Part shown: in pieces, positions 1-8,681 of the stretch | How positions within the stretch are numbered: the stretch's first letter is position 1 | Layout of the letters: each line of letters begins with the position of its first letter | Assembly (NCBI GenBank): GCA_050013075.1 | Contig: JBEKFZ010000001.1 | Span: 1 to 64,000 of the forward strand | Length of the DNA stretch: 64,000 nucleotides | DNA from: JBEKIK01 sp050013075 | Lineage (GTDB): Bacteria; Planctomycetota; Planctomycetia; Pirellulales; Thermoguttaceae | Direction of reading: 5' to 3' | Program-made: the position numbers and the translations under genes | The notes under the pieces: generated by a model | What the model was told of the DNA's origin: nothing | Seen by the model: the letters and a program-made list of their open reading frames with translations, nothing else | Database searches by the model: none

Positions 1-180
1 GTATTTGTGCTGTTTTTCCTCTTCGTCGAAGTCGCATATGCTGCTGCCGTCGTCCACGCTGACTATGCGGTTGACCATCCCCGTGGCGGTGAGCATCCGA
101 TCGACCAGCGTGGTCTTGCCCGACGAGCCGTGCCCGCAAAAGACTATGTTGCGAATATCCTCAACTTGATATTTGGCCAT
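1..180 (-). CDS. Elongation factor G-like translational GTPase, N-terminal part only
   Basis: The gene runs off the left edge; about 60 N-terminal residues are visible. The protein starts MAKYQVEDIRNIVFCGHGSS and carries the P-loop GHGSSGKT near residue 17, followed by a DDGSSICDFDEEE stretch in the switch I area. This is the pattern of EF-G-type GTPases, and the GHGSSGKT and DDG..CDFD wording is closer to the second, EF-G-like paralogue than to canonical FusA (GHIDSGKT). EF-G-type proteins act on the ribosome in translocation or recycling. The ATG is the only good start. The family call is safe; the exact paralogue is inferred. Confidence 0.8.
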   Translation of the reverse strand, partial: MAKYQVEDIRNIVFCGHGSSGKTTLVDRMLTATGMVNRIVSVDDGSSICDFDEEEKQHKY

Positions 181-502
181 GGAAAAAATCCTCTATTACA
201 TCCTCGTGTAAACAATGCAACCGAATAGTATAACCCACTATGTTGGGGCGGCAGTTAAACTGCCGCCCCAACATAGCAGCCCGGGCGATTGTGCCCGGAG
301 ATATTCGGCCTTTGCACCGGTCGCAAGCGACCGGGTTATTGAGTCTCAGGTAATGAATGTCGCGTTTTCGCCTCAGAGCCGGGGCGTGTCGGCCCGGAAT
401 TACCGGGGCGACACGCCCCGGCTCTGACTTTGCATGAGACACTCTTTTTCTGAGACCCAATAAACGGGTTCTCGTTTTTTATCGCGACCGGCGGTCGCGG
501 CT
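181..502. other. Intergenic region with three dispersed palindromes
   Basis: No gene is seen. The stretch holds a near-perfect palindrome at 241-273 (arms TGTTGGGGCGGCAG), a pair of GC-rich inverted motifs at about 280-335 built on the ccgggc/gcccgg and ccggtcgc/gcgaccgg themes, and a 17-bp perfect inverted repeat with arms 375-391 and 409-425. The same motifs recur elsewhere (for example 8645-8665, 9435-9495, 43618-43650), so these are members of REP-like families rather than gene-specific sites. Confidence 0.6.
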
Positions 503-1225
503 TTATGTTTTTATTGATGCCGCCTCGAGCGCCTCGGGCAGCGTTAAGGTTCCTTCGTATAGCGCCCGGCCGATTATGCATCCGGCCATGCCGGCGGCGG
601 CCAATCGGGCCACGTCTTCTTTCGTGGTCACTCCGCCCGAGGCAACCACCGGCAAGTCCACGGCGGCTTGCATTTCGGCCATAGCGGCCACGTTTGGTCC
701 GGTCAACATCCCGTCGGCGGCGATGTCGGTGTATATTACCGCGGCGATCGGCTCGCCGGCAAACTGCCGGGCCAGGTCGATCGCCTTTACGTCGCTGATC
801 TTCAGCCAGCCCTCGGCGGCGACAAAACCGTCGCGGGCGTCGATGCCTAAAACCAACCGATTGGGAAATTTTCGGCACATCCGCCGGAACCAATCCGGCT
901 CCTTCAGCGCCAAAGTACCGATAATAACCTGTGCAAGGCCGACTTTGAACAATTCCTGGATGCCATAATCGCTGCGGATGCCTCCGCCTAGTTCGCAAGG
1001 CACACCCGACGCCTTCACAATCGCCTCGACACTTGAAATATTGGCCGGCCGACCCTCGCGTGCGCCGTCCAGATCGACCAGGTGCAGGCATCTGGCCCCC
1101 AAATCGACCCAATGCCGGGCGATCGCGGACGGATCCGCGCCGAATACGGTTTCGCGCTTAAAATCCCCCTGTTGGAGGCGTACGCATTTACCCCCACGGA
1201 TATCAATCGCCGGCCAGATTTCCAC
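503..1225 (-). CDS. hisA: HisA, phosphoribosylformimino-AICAR ribotide isomerase
   Basis: Histidine biosynthesis, cytoplasmic (beta-alpha)8 isomerase that opens ProFAR to PRFAR by Amadori rearrangement. The start is taken as the GTG giving VEIWPAIDIRGG; the open frame continues 28 codons upstream but that part is unlike HisA. The two catalytic aspartates are visible as Asp8 (PAID) and Asp129 (GIDARDG), and the phosphate-binding GG motifs (GGGIRS, ASGGV) are in place. Length of 240 residues is normal. hisH lies upstream on the same strand but is separated by a toxin-antitoxin pair on the other strand, so hisA probably depends on its own promoter. Confidence 0.95.
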   Translation of the reverse strand: MEIWPAIDIRGGKCVRLQQGDFKRETVFGADPSAIARHWVDLGARCLHLVDLDGAREGRPANISSVEAIVKASGVPCELGGGIRSDYGIQELFKVGLAQVIIGTLALKEPDWFRRMCRKFPNRLVLGIDARDGFVAAEGWLKISDVKAIDLARQFAGEPIAAVIYTDIAADGMLTGPNVAAMAEMQAAVDLPVVASGGVTTKEDVARLAAAGMAGCIIGRALYEGTLTLPEALEAASIKT

Positions 1226-1334
1226 GCGTTTAGTGCTCCACTCGGTTGATGCCAATAATAACAAAACACGCAATATGACACAGAAATTCACGATCCACAA
1301 GCGGGCCAACTGAAGGTAGGGCTTAGGGATTGGG

Positions 1335-1412
1335 GATTAGAGATGGAGATTAGAGATGGAGATTAGAGATGGAGATTAGAGATGGAGATTAGAGATGGAG
1401 ATTAGAGATGGA
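1335..1412. repeat. Tandem repeat, six copies of a 13-bp unit
   Basis: Six uninterrupted copies of gattagagatgga, followed by a partial seventh that changes to gattggga. It lies upstream of hisA between the gene and the toxin-antitoxin pair. Copies are identical, so the array is probably recent and likely variable in copy number. Confidence 0.95.
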
Positions 1413-1593
1413 GATTGGGATATTGTCTTCAGAGAGTGTTAGCGGGCGGAACCAGCCATTTTAGTGGGTCTTTGTATATTCATCAAATAATATGCAATTT
1501 TGGCCTTGTATAATCCGATTATCGTTGTATATTATATAAAGAGGATTTTAAAAATCCCAGATTAACTTTAAGACATATCGAGGAGAAACATTT

Positions 1594-1683
1594 ATGGACA
1601 TTAAGTATTTCAATCTTGTAATGGAATTATGGAGATTTAATTGTGGAAAAGAAGCCAATAAAAACAGGCATTTTACGTGGTGA
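1594..1683 (+). CDS. Possible 29-codon leader ORF overlapping the toxin start
   Basis: A short frame starting MDIKYFNLVMELW and ending HFTW. It is preceded by the best Shine-Dalgarno of this locus (gaggag, 8 nt before the ATG), whereas the toxin GTG at 1643 lies inside it and has no good ribosome-binding site. The arrangement would suit translational coupling of the toxin. It could also be the N-terminal remnant of a frameshifted toxin. No homology is recognised. Confidence 0.25.
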   Translation: MDIKYFNLVMELWRFNCGKEANKNRHFTW

Positions 1684-2062
1684 TGGCCCTCCTCCGGGTT
1701 GTGTTTGGAATGTATTGATTTTTGATTTGGCGTTTCGCGAGGCAATGTCATTTCTAAATGAAGATCAGTACCAACATCTTGCGATGCAGTTCAAGGAACT
1801 AGCGCTAGAAAATGATCCGAGCCACAGTTGCATAGCGGACGTAAGACAAATAGACGACTTTTTGGAATTGAGAGATAAAGGCTGGATACTGGGAAAGATA
1901 AACGTCCGAGTTTATTTTGGACTGGAACATAATAAAAAGAATTTGGTCGTTCTCGGTTGCATAAAAAAAGAAAGCGAAGGAAAGACCCCAACAGGAGACC
2001 GAATTAGAATGAGTCGGCGGTGGCGAAAATATAAATCGGGAGATTTTACGGTTAACTCATAA
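1643..2062 (+). CDS. RelE/HigB-type toxin of a type II toxin-antitoxin pair
   Basis: A 139-residue basic protein. It carries GDGPPPGCVWNVLIFD at its N-terminus, a central WILGKINVRVYFGL strand region and a C-terminal RMSRRWRKYKSGDF. That pattern fits ParE/RelE-superfamily toxins annotated as phage-derived Gp49-like or HigB-like; such toxins usually cut mRNA on the ribosome. It is followed 23 bp later by an XRE-family antitoxin gene, the gene order typical of higBA. The start is a GTG without a good SD. The DNA is AT-richer than its his neighbours, which suggests acquisition. Activity is inferred only from family and context. Confidence 0.75.
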   Translation: MEKKPIKTGILRGDGPPPGCVWNVLIFDLAFREAMSFLNEDQYQHLAMQFKELALENDPSHSCIADVRQIDDFLELRDKGWILGKINVRVYFGLEHNKKNLVVLGCIKKESEGKTPTGDRIRMSRRWRKYKSGDFTVNS

Positions 2063-2085
2063 TTTAATTATCAAAAACAAGAAAT

Positions 2086-2562
2086 ATGTTAGATCAACTT
2101 GGGATGCACAATACTGTTGACGTACAAGAAGCCGCATTGACGATGGCCATTGCGGTATTAGTTGAACGCATTCGCACTTTGCCAAAAGAAGATAAACATG
2201 ACTTGTTCGAATTGAGCAAAGTTTTATTTGCAGCAGAAACGCAAGAAGAGGAAGAAAGTGCTGCTAATGCAATGCGCGAAATCCTAGAACAGGCCCATAT
2301 CAATGTTCAACCATTGGATACAAAAGATGAAACAGGTCAGGGTTTGAAAAGATGGCTTGATTATGTTAGCTGTCATATTAAACATGCACGTGAGAGTGCT
2401 GGTCTAACGCAAACAGAACTTTCTGCACAGACCGGATTACCTCAGTCTCATATTAGTCGTCTTGAGAATGGACAACATAGTCCTTCTTTTGCTACCTTAG
2501 AAAAAATCGCAAAAGCACTCCATATTCCTGTAGCGGAACTAGATCCTTCTTTGGAATTATAA
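2086..2562 (+). CDS. XRE-family HTH antitoxin (HigA-like)
   Basis: A 158-residue protein. The C-terminal 60 residues are a clear Cro/C1 helix-turn-helix (HARESAGLTQTELSAQTGLP, then SRLENGQ and TLEKIAKALHI). The N-terminal 90 residues are acidic and helical and probably form the toxin-binding or dimerisation part. It sits directly behind the RelE-like toxin and would be expected to neutralise it and repress the pair. It ends 5 bp from the end of convergent hisH, so the module is packed tightly into the his locus. Confidence 0.85.
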   Translation: MLDQLGMHNTVDVQEAALTMAIAVLVERIRTLPKEDKHDLFELSKVLFAAETQEEEESAANAMREILEQAHINVQPLDTKDETGQGLKRWLDYVSCHIKHARESAGLTQTELSAQTGLPQSHISRLENGQHSPSFATLEKIAKALHIPVAELDPSLEL

Positions 2563-2567
2563 AGTGT

Positions 2568-3206
2568 TCAGAATTTAGGATTCGCTATTATTTGCGATGT
2601 ATCTAATTCCGCGAAATTCTTTAGAATCCGCAGGCCGGCGGCTTGGCTTTTTTCGGGGTGGAACTGAGTGGCGAACACGTTCTTGTGCCATACCATCGAG
2701 CAGAACTCTCCGCCGTAATCCGTTTCGGCGGCAACGATGTTCGCGTTTTGCGGCACAACGTAGTAAGAATGCACAAAATAGAAGTGCGTTCCTTCGGCGA
2801 TTCCTTCCAAGATCGGCGGACGGTTGCGGATTATAAGCTGGTTCCAGCCCATGTGAGGGATGCAGTAGCCCTTGGGAAGCCGAAAACGGACCACTTCGCC
2901 CGGGAACACGCCAAAACCTTTGTGTTCGCCGTTCTCATAGCTTGTGTCGAAAAGCAACTGCAATCCCAGGCAGATTCCCAAAAACGGCTTGCCGCCGTGG
3001 ATGGCCGCGAGCACCGGATCGACCAGGTTTTTGCGGCGAAGCTCTTTAATGGCGTCTTCGAAGGCCCCCACGCCGGGCAGGACTATTTTATCGGCGGCGG
3101 CCACTTCGACAGGTTCGCTGGTCACAATCGCCTGGTGTCCGACCTTTTCGAAACCCTTCTGCACGCTGCGCAGATTGCCCATTCCGTAGTCAACTATGGC
3201 GATCAT
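2568..3206 (-). CDS. hisH: HisH, imidazole glycerol phosphate synthase glutaminase subunit
   Basis: Class I glutamine amidotransferase that feeds ammonia to HisF in histidine synthesis. The triad is visible: Cys79 in GICLG, His183 and Glu185 in FHPEKS. The N-terminus IVDYGMGNLRSV is diagnostic of HisH. Length (212) is normal. hisA follows on the same strand about 1.3 kb on, with a toxin-antitoxin pair facing the other way in between. hisF is not in the window. Confidence 0.95.
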   Translation of the reverse strand: MIAIVDYGMGNLRSVQKGFEKVGHQAIVTSEPVEVAAADKIVLPGVGAFEDAIKELRRKNLVDPVLAAIHGGKPFLGICLGLQLLFDTSYENGEHKGFGVFPGEVVRFRLPKGYCIPHMGWNQLIIRNRPPILEGIAEGTHFYFVHSYYVVPQNANIVAAETDYGGEFCSMVWHKNVFATQFHPEKSQAAGLRILKNFAELDTSQIIANPKF

Positions 3207-3364
3207 GTCAGGGTTCAGAGGTCAGGGTTCAGTGGTCAGTTCCCAAATTTCACTACCATGCTATAGCCTACAGCCTACAGCCTCAAGCCCTACCAAAACA
3301 GACACTTTTTAGGGAAGATAGGGTTCATAAATATTCCCAGGTTTTTTACCCGGAGCGGCCAATC

Positions 3365-4603
3365 ATGAATCGGCAGCGTCTTTTGGAGCGTTTTTTGCGT
3401 TATGTGCGGATCGACACCACGGCCCGGGCCGAGACGGAGGTTTATCCCAGTTCGCCGGGCCAGATGGAGTTAGGCCGGCTGCTGTTGGCCGAACTAAAGG
3501 CCATGGGGCTGTCCGACGCCCGGCAAGACAGGCACGGCATTGTTCTGGCCACGATTCCATCCACGGTCGATTATGCTGTCCCAACGATTGCCTTTTGTGC
3601 CCATTTGGACACTTCGCCGGAAACGAGCGGCAAAAACGTCCAGCCGCAAGTGATCGAAAATTATTCCGGCGGCGATCTGCCGTTGCCGGGCGATAGGGAC
3701 CAGGTGATCCGCGCGGCCGACAATCCGGAATTGCCGGCCTTGCTCGGTCGGACGATAATCACCTCCGACGGCACAACGCTCTTAGGCGCCGATGACAAGG
3801 CGGGCGTGGCAATAATCATGGAAACAGCCGCATGGCTTTGCGAACATCCGGAGATTTTGCACGGGCCGATCCGGATTTGTTTTACTTGCGACGAAGAAAT
3901 CGGCCGGGGCGTGGACAAGCTCGATCTGGCCGAGATCCACGCCGCGGTTTGTTACACGCTCGACGGCCATGCCGCCAGCGAGATCGACGTGGAGACTTTT
4001 TCCGCCGATCAGGCCGTGGTGACAATCCGCGGCGTAAACATTCATCCCTCGATTGCCAAGGGCCGGATGCTGAACGCAATCCGTGCAGCCGCGGCTTTTT
4101 GCGACCGATTGCCGCGAGATCAGTTGGCCCCCGAAGTAAGCGACGGTCGGCAAGGATTTTTACATCCTTATGATATTGCCGGCGGAGTGGCCGAGGTGCG
4201 AATGAAAATTTTGCTCCGCGATTTCGATGCCGCGCAACTGTCGGTCCAGGCCGAGTTGTTACAGCGGGCGGCCGGGGAGGTAATGCGGGAATTTCCCGGG
4301 GCCAAAATCGAAATCACAATCCAGCGGCAGTATCGCAACATGGCCGAAGGGCTGGCCCGGGAACCACGCGCGGCGGCCTACGCCGAGGAGGCGTTAAACC
4401 GATTGGGCCGCGCGCCCAAGCGAACCATTGTCCGCGGCGGCACCGACGGCTCGCGCCTGACCGAACTGGGCCTGCCCACCCCGAATCTATCCTGCGGCGG
4501 ATACAATCCGCATTCGCCCCTGGAATGGGCCTGCCTGGAAGAAATGATGGAATCGGTACAGTGGTTGATATCTCTGGCGGAAGTGTGGGCGGGAAACAGT
4601 TAG
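3365..4603 (+). CDS. pepT: Peptidase T (tripeptide aminopeptidase), M20 family
   Basis: Zinc aminopeptidase that removes N-terminal residues from tripeptides in the cytoplasm. Metal ligands and catalytic residues of M20B are visible: His80 and Asp82 (AHLDTSPE), Asp143 (GADDKAG), Glu177/Glu178 (TCDEEIG), Asp near residue 199 (YTLDG) and the late His in NPHSPLEW. The PepT signatures RGGTDGSRLTELG and NLSCGGYN are present. Length (412) matches the family. It starts 158 bp from divergent hisH and stands alone. Confidence 0.93.
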   Translation: MNRQRLLERFLRYVRIDTTARAETEVYPSSPGQMELGRLLLAELKAMGLSDARQDRHGIVLATIPSTVDYAVPTIAFCAHLDTSPETSGKNVQPQVIENYSGGDLPLPGDRDQVIRAADNPELPALLGRTIITSDGTTLLGADDKAGVAIIMETAAWLCEHPEILHGPIRICFTCDEEIGRGVDKLDLAEIHAAVCYTLDGHAASEIDVETFSADQAVVTIRGVNIHPSIAKGRMLNAIRAAAAFCDRLPRDQLAPEVSDGRQGFLHPYDIAGGVAEVRMKILLRDFDAAQLSVQAELLQRAAGEVMREFPGAKIEITIQRQYRNMAEGLAREPRAAAYAEEALNRLGRAPKRTIVRGGTDGSRLTELGLPTPNLSCGGYNPHSPLEWACLEEMMESVQWLISLAEVWAGNS

Positions 4604-4903
4604 TAGACAATAAGAAAATGGCGAAGCACAAATGTCAAATGACGAGAGCATGACAAAGGTCTGATGACAAATGACAAATTAATGTTCCATGCCCTTTGTC
4701 ATTCGACATTCAAGCTTAGTCAACCCTTAGACATTTGTCATTAGACCTTCGACATTCTCTATAAGGCCTTTGTTATCCCCTACTTATGGTAGGGTGCTTT
4801 TGGCATATTCGCCCGTTTGGCGTCGGCCTAATCAAATCAAAAATCGGTGGTACAATAGTATAATTCCTTGTTTGACAGGCATGTTTTCTCGGGCGTCGAT
4901 TCC
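4604..4903. other. Intergenic region with inverted tgacaaatg repeats
   Basis: No gene is seen. Between about 4620 and 4760 the motif gacaaatg/catttgtc and related words occur repeatedly in both orientations, so the region could form long imperfect hairpins, possibly acting as the pepT terminator. The rest has no visible signal. Confidence 0.5.
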
Positions 4904-5575
4904 ATGACACTTATTACATTTCGCGTAATAGACGGGGCCGATCGGGGACATGAGTTCGCCGACGTGCCTACTCCGTTTACCATCGGGCGGGAAGAGGGCA
5001 ATGCCATTCAACTGAACGACGAGCGCGTGAGCCGCTATCATCTGAAAATCCAGGAAGACCAGAACAAGATCGTGTTGGCCGACCTGGAAAGCACCAACGG
5101 CACGAAAGTCAACGGCGAAAGCGTGCAATTGTGGATCCTGCGGCCCGGCGACATTATTTCGGTGGGCCGAAGCGTGCTGGTGTACGGCTCGCGCGAGGAA
5201 ATCGCCCGGCGCTTGGCGTCCTTGCGGGGCGTTGACATCTCTCAAGGCGTGACCATGCCCACCGAAGATCTGGAAGACGAAGCCAGTTCCTACTCACTGG
5301 ACTATGAATTGAACCTGGGCGACGATCCCGACGCCTTGGTTTTGCTGCACGCGCTAATGCCGCCCGAATTGCCCGCCTCGCTCAGTCCCGGCCAGATAGC
5401 GCAACTGGCCGAGGTGCTGCAATACATTCACATGCGCATCCGCGGGCTGATCGAGTCGGTCCAGGCGAAGAACAAAACCGATCATGTGACGCTCGACGCC
5501 CGGCAGTGGCAGAACCTGATCGATCTCCAAGACCGCCTGGCGAATTACTTGCGCACCATCGGTGAGCCGTTTTGA
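4904..5575 (+). CDS. FHA-domain protein
   Basis: A 223-residue cytoplasmic protein. Residues 1-100 form a forkhead-associated domain with the conserved phosphothreonine-binding points GREEGN, RVSRYHLKI and LESTNGTKVNG. The rest is acidic then helical with no recognised domain. FHA domains bind phosphothreonine peptides and usually work beside Ser/Thr kinases; no kinase is encoded nearby. The ATG before TLITF is chosen because the FHA fold begins there; the longer frame uses a TTG at 4868. Confidence 0.85.
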   Translation: MTLITFRVIDGADRGHEFADVPTPFTIGREEGNAIQLNDERVSRYHLKIQEDQNKIVLADLESTNGTKVNGESVQLWILRPGDIISVGRSVLVYGSREEIARRLASLRGVDISQGVTMPTEDLEDEASSYSLDYELNLGDDPDALVLLHALMPPELPASLSPGQIAQLAEVLQYIHMRIRGLIESVQAKNKTDHVTLDARQWQNLIDLQDRLANYLRTIGEPF

Positions 5576-5674
5576 TAAGGCCGTAGTCCATAGGCCGGAG
5601 ACTATAGGCTCGAGCGGATCGGATTGGGCCGCATTTTTTCTTTGTAGTAGGCACACGGCGTGTGCGGGCTACTA

Positions 5675-6892
5675 TCAGCGTTGGATCACTACGCGGGAAC
5701 CGACGGAAAGGATGCCGTAAAGATCGTCGATGTCGCGGTCGCCCAGGCAGATTGCGCCGCGGTTGTCGTCGCGCCCGATGTTTTGCGGGTCCACGGTGCC
5801 GTGCAGCCCGATGTTGTTGCTCAAGCCGATCCAGAATTTGCCCAGCGGGTTGCGTGGATCGCCGCCGGGGACGGTAATGCCGTCCGGGCCGCGGTACACG
5901 GGATTGACGTTTTTCTCGCGGACAATATACGTGCCCTCCAGCTTCGGCTGGTCGCAGCCCACGCCTATGGCGAACCGTCCGGCATAGCGGCCTTCAACCA
6001 TGAGCGTCAGTTCGTGCTTGTCCAGGTGGATCACGGCATTGAACGGCCCGCGCACAACTTTCAACTCTTGGCCGGGTTCCAATTGCAGCCCCTCGCGGAT
6101 GCCGTTGATCCGGGCCAGCAGCACGGGCGGCACATTATACCTGTCGGCGACCTGCTCCAGCGTGTCGCCCGGCCGGACGACGTACGGCTGCTCTAAAAAG
6201 TGTTGACGCGAATAAATCACCGTGCCCGCCAATTGGTCTAGCAGTTCGGTCACTTGCCGGGCTTGGGCCTGGGGCAGATCGGGATTGTCGTATAAGGAAC
6301 TCAGTGCCAGTTGCGCTTCGGACAGGCGGCCTTCGTCCAATTTCTTTTGCACCGCCTGCATGAATTCGGCGAACTTGCCTTGGAACGTGCCGTCCGATGA
6401 GGGTGCGGCAGGCGATGAAGGGGTAGCGCTGGGCTGTGGATAAGTCGCCGCCGGCGTTTGACCGGCAGCCGCGCCGGTTAGCAGATTCGGCATCGTACCG
6501 CCCGGAACACTGCCTTGCGAGGCATTCGGTATACCGGTCGGACCGGGAGGATTAAGCAACGTCACGCCGCTGCCCGCCGGAGGAGCAGGACCGGTAGCGG
6601 GATTTCCGGTTGTCGATCCGCTGGGGCTGAGAAACGGAGATGAATTAGCGGGAACCGAGGGCGCACCGCCGGCGCCGAGTAATGTCGCGGGGGCATTTGC
6701 CGGTCCGCTCGATGTTCCGCCCGCCACTTGCGGCGACGGCGAGTTCAGGCCGGGTATCTGCACCGTGGGCGGACTTGAAAAGGCCTGGGCATCGGCCGGG
6801 GGCGACTCCGGTTTTTGACCCATGTACATATACATCCAATATCCTGCCGCCGCCAGCAGGCACATAACCACCAGAGTCTTCATCGAGTTCAT
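5675..6892 (-). CDS. LysM and L,D-transpeptidase (YkuD) cell-wall protein
   Basis: Order: N-terminal membrane anchor (residues 5-24), a 150-residue Pro/Gly/Ser-rich linker, a helical segment, a LysM peptidoglycan-binding motif (YVVRPGDTLEQVADRYNVPP) and a C-terminal YkuD domain. The YkuD active site is seen as IGLHGT followed by RGAICLGD with the nucleophilic cysteine. The protein should act in the periplasm on peptidoglycan, forming 3-3 cross-links or attaching proteins. The canonical SxGCIR is changed to RGAICLG, but His and Cys are kept. Confidence 0.88.
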   Translation of the reverse strand: MNSMKTLVVMCLLAAAGYWMYMYMGQKPESPPADAQAFSSPPTVQIPGLNSPSPQVAGGTSSGPANAPATLLGAGGAPSVPANSSPFLSPSGSTTGNPATGPAPPAGSGVTLLNPPGPTGIPNASQGSVPGGTMPNLLTGAAAGQTPAATYPQPSATPSSPAAPSSDGTFQGKFAEFMQAVQKKLDEGRLSEAQLALSSLYDNPDLPQAQARQVTELLDQLAGTVIYSRQHFLEQPYVVRPGDTLEQVADRYNVPPVLLARINGIREGLQLEPGQELKVVRGPFNAVIHLDKHELTLMVEGRYAGRFAIGVGCDQPKLEGTYIVREKNVNPVYRGPDGITVPGGDPRNPLGKFWIGLSNNIGLHGTVDPQNIGRDDNRGAICLGDRDIDDLYGILSVGSRVVIQR

Positions 6893-7267
6893 GTCCGTCC
6901 TCCTTGACGAACCTTTTTATAAATAAGTTCAGATAAGCGGGCCAATCATACGAAATCCAGCTAATTAATGCCATGCCGAAATAATAGAGGATAGGGATTA
7001 GGGATTAGAGTTTTTGTTTGAGGTTTCACTTGTTCTCAGACTCTGCCTGGGAACACACTTTCCCATGCTCGGCCTTGATAGCAATGCTAGCTTAAAGTGG
7101 ATGATCGGAAACGCGACCGCCAGGTTTTCACCAAAATTACCATACCGCCAAGGAAGCTCCGCGAAACCGCAAGCGGCTTTTATCAAGTTTTCAGTAATCA
7201 GTTATCAGTCTATGGTTATCATTGGGCAGTAAACTGCCCACCCCTAATTATCCGCTATCCGCTTTTT
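6893..7267. other. Intergenic region holding dispersed repeats
   Basis: No gene. It contains a degraded repeat (about 7020-7110, ctctgcctgggaacac type) and a full copy of the roughly 110-bp dispersed repeat (see the entry starting at 7153). Confidence 0.55.
7153..7266 (+). repeat. Dispersed roughly 110-bp repeat, copy A
   Basis: Order of parts: gaaaccgcaagcggctttt, gttttcagt / gttatcagt words, palindrome tgggcagtaaactgccca, then cccctaattatccgctatcc. The same order occurs at 11088-11195 (reverse) and 48376-48465 (forward). The inner palindrome alone recurs at about 11206, 43451 and 47101. Confidence 0.9.
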
Positions 7268-8602
7268 TTATTGCTCATCCTTCTTTTTCTTCCCTTCGCG
7301 CAATTTGGCGCGGATTTTTTCCAGGCGCTGGGCAAGTTCGCGCTCGAAACCGCGATCGGTGGGGCGATAATACTCCCGGTCCACGCCCAGATAATCCTGC
7401 GCCGCAACCGCCTCGGGCGAATCGTGGGCGTATTGATAATCTTGTCCGTGGCCCAGGCGTTTTGCCCCGCCGTAGTGTGAATCGCGGAGATGGACCGGCA
7501 CGGGCAACAGGCGTGCTTCGCGGACGTCGGAGCGTGCTTCGCCGATGCCGACCGTTGCGGCGTTCGATTTCGGGGCACAGGCCAGATAAGTTACCGCCTG
7601 GGCGAGATTCAATTGGCACTCGGGCAGGCCGACCAACTCGCAGGCCTGGGCCGCGGCTACGGCCAGGGGCAGACCGGCCGGATCGGCGTTGCCCACGTCT
7701 TCGCTGGCCAGGATAACCAGTCGCCGGGCCAGGAATCGTACGTCTTCGCCGCCTTCCAACATACGGGCAAGCCAGTACAAAGCGGCGTCCGGATCGCTGC
7801 CGCGGATGCTTTTTATCAGCGCGCTTATGGCGTCGTAATGGGCGTCGCCCTGGCGGTCGTATTGCACGGCCTTGCGTTGGACCGATTCCTCGGCCAGTTG
7901 GCGGGTGAATTCAATCAGTCCGGGGCTGGCGGAAAGCACGCCCACTTCCAACGCCGAGAGCGCGCGCCGGGCGTCGCCGTCGCTTACCTCGGCCAGGAAT
8001 TCCAGGGCGTCTTCGTGGATATGGATTTGATATTTTCCCAGCCCGCGCCGCGGATCGGCGATAGCGCGCAGGAGTAGGGTTTTGATGTCGTCGTTCGTAA
8101 GCGGCTGAAACTGAAAGATCCGGCTGCGGCTGACAAGCGGACTATTGACCGTAAAAAATGGATTTTCGGTGGTTGCGCCCACCAGGATGACAGTGCCTTC
8201 TTCCACGTCGGGCAGGAGCACGTCCTGCTGAGCCTTGTTGAAGCGGTGGATTTCGTCGACGAACAACAGCGTTCGTTTTCCCTCGGCCGAGAGCCGGTCG
8301 GCCGCGGCGGCCAGTATTTCGCGCAGTTCCTTCACGCCCGAGGCGACCGCGGAAATCTGCTGAAAGCGGCTGCGGCTTTCCAGGGCCAAAAGCCGGGCAA
8401 GCGTGGTCTTTCCCGTGCCCGGCGGGCCGTAAAAAATGACCGATCCCAGCCGATCGGCCGCCAACAAGCGGCGGAGCAGTTTTCCTTCGCCGAGAAAGTG
8501 CCGTTGGCCGACGAATTCGTCCAGACTCCCCGGGCGCATCCGCGCAGCCAGCGGTTGTGCTTCGCGTCGATTGGCGGCTTCGCTTTCCTCGAACAACGAC
8601 AT
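7268..8602 (-). CDS. rarA: RarA/MgsA replication-associated recombination AAA ATPase
   Basis: Clamp-loader-like ATPase acting at stalled replication forks. Visible: RPGSLDEFVGQRHFLG, Walker A GPPGTGKTT, Walker B LLFVDEIHRFNKAQQD, sensor GATTENP, the SRSRIFQF arginine-finger area, and the C-terminal HLRDSHYGGAKRLGHG typical of RarA. The start MSLFEESE at 8602 is preferred; the frame extends 18 codons upstream without family similarity. Length of 444 is normal. The DNA glycosylase gene lies just upstream on the same strand. Confidence 0.95.
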   Translation of the reverse strand: MSLFEESEAANRREAQPLAARMRPGSLDEFVGQRHFLGEGKLLRRLLAADRLGSVIFYGPPGTGKTTLARLLALESRSRFQQISAVASGVKELREILAAAADRLSAEGKRTLLFVDEIHRFNKAQQDVLLPDVEEGTVILVGATTENPFFTVNSPLVSRSRIFQFQPLTNDDIKTLLLRAIADPRRGLGKYQIHIHEDALEFLAEVSDGDARRALSALEVGVLSASPGLIEFTRQLAEESVQRKAVQYDRQGDAHYDAISALIKSIRGSDPDAALYWLARMLEGGEDVRFLARRLVILASEDVGNADPAGLPLAVAAAQACELVGLPECQLNLAQAVTYLACAPKSNAATVGIGEARSDVREARLLPVPVHLRDSHYGGAKRLGHGQDYQYAHDSPEAVAAQDYLGVDREYYRPTDRGFERELAQRLEKIRAKLREGKKKKDEQ

Positions 8603-8681
8603 AGCGGGAAAACCTTCCTGGGAATGAGGTTGTAATGGAGTCACTTCACCGGGCACAAGTGCCCGGGCTAAACTTTGTTTA

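Noticed and set aside
336..1112. Long Arg/Gly-rich minus-strand frame of 258 codons over hisA
   Set aside because: It is the shadow of hisA and spacer DNA in another frame; no domain and composition typical of GC-rich antisense frames.
1335..1412. CRISPR array
   Set aside because: Units are 13 bp, contiguous, with no spacers; a simple tandem repeat.
6645..6974. Alternative upstream start region for the LysM/YkuD gene
   Set aside because: Different frame; the ATG at 6892 with a membrane anchor directly after it is sufficient.
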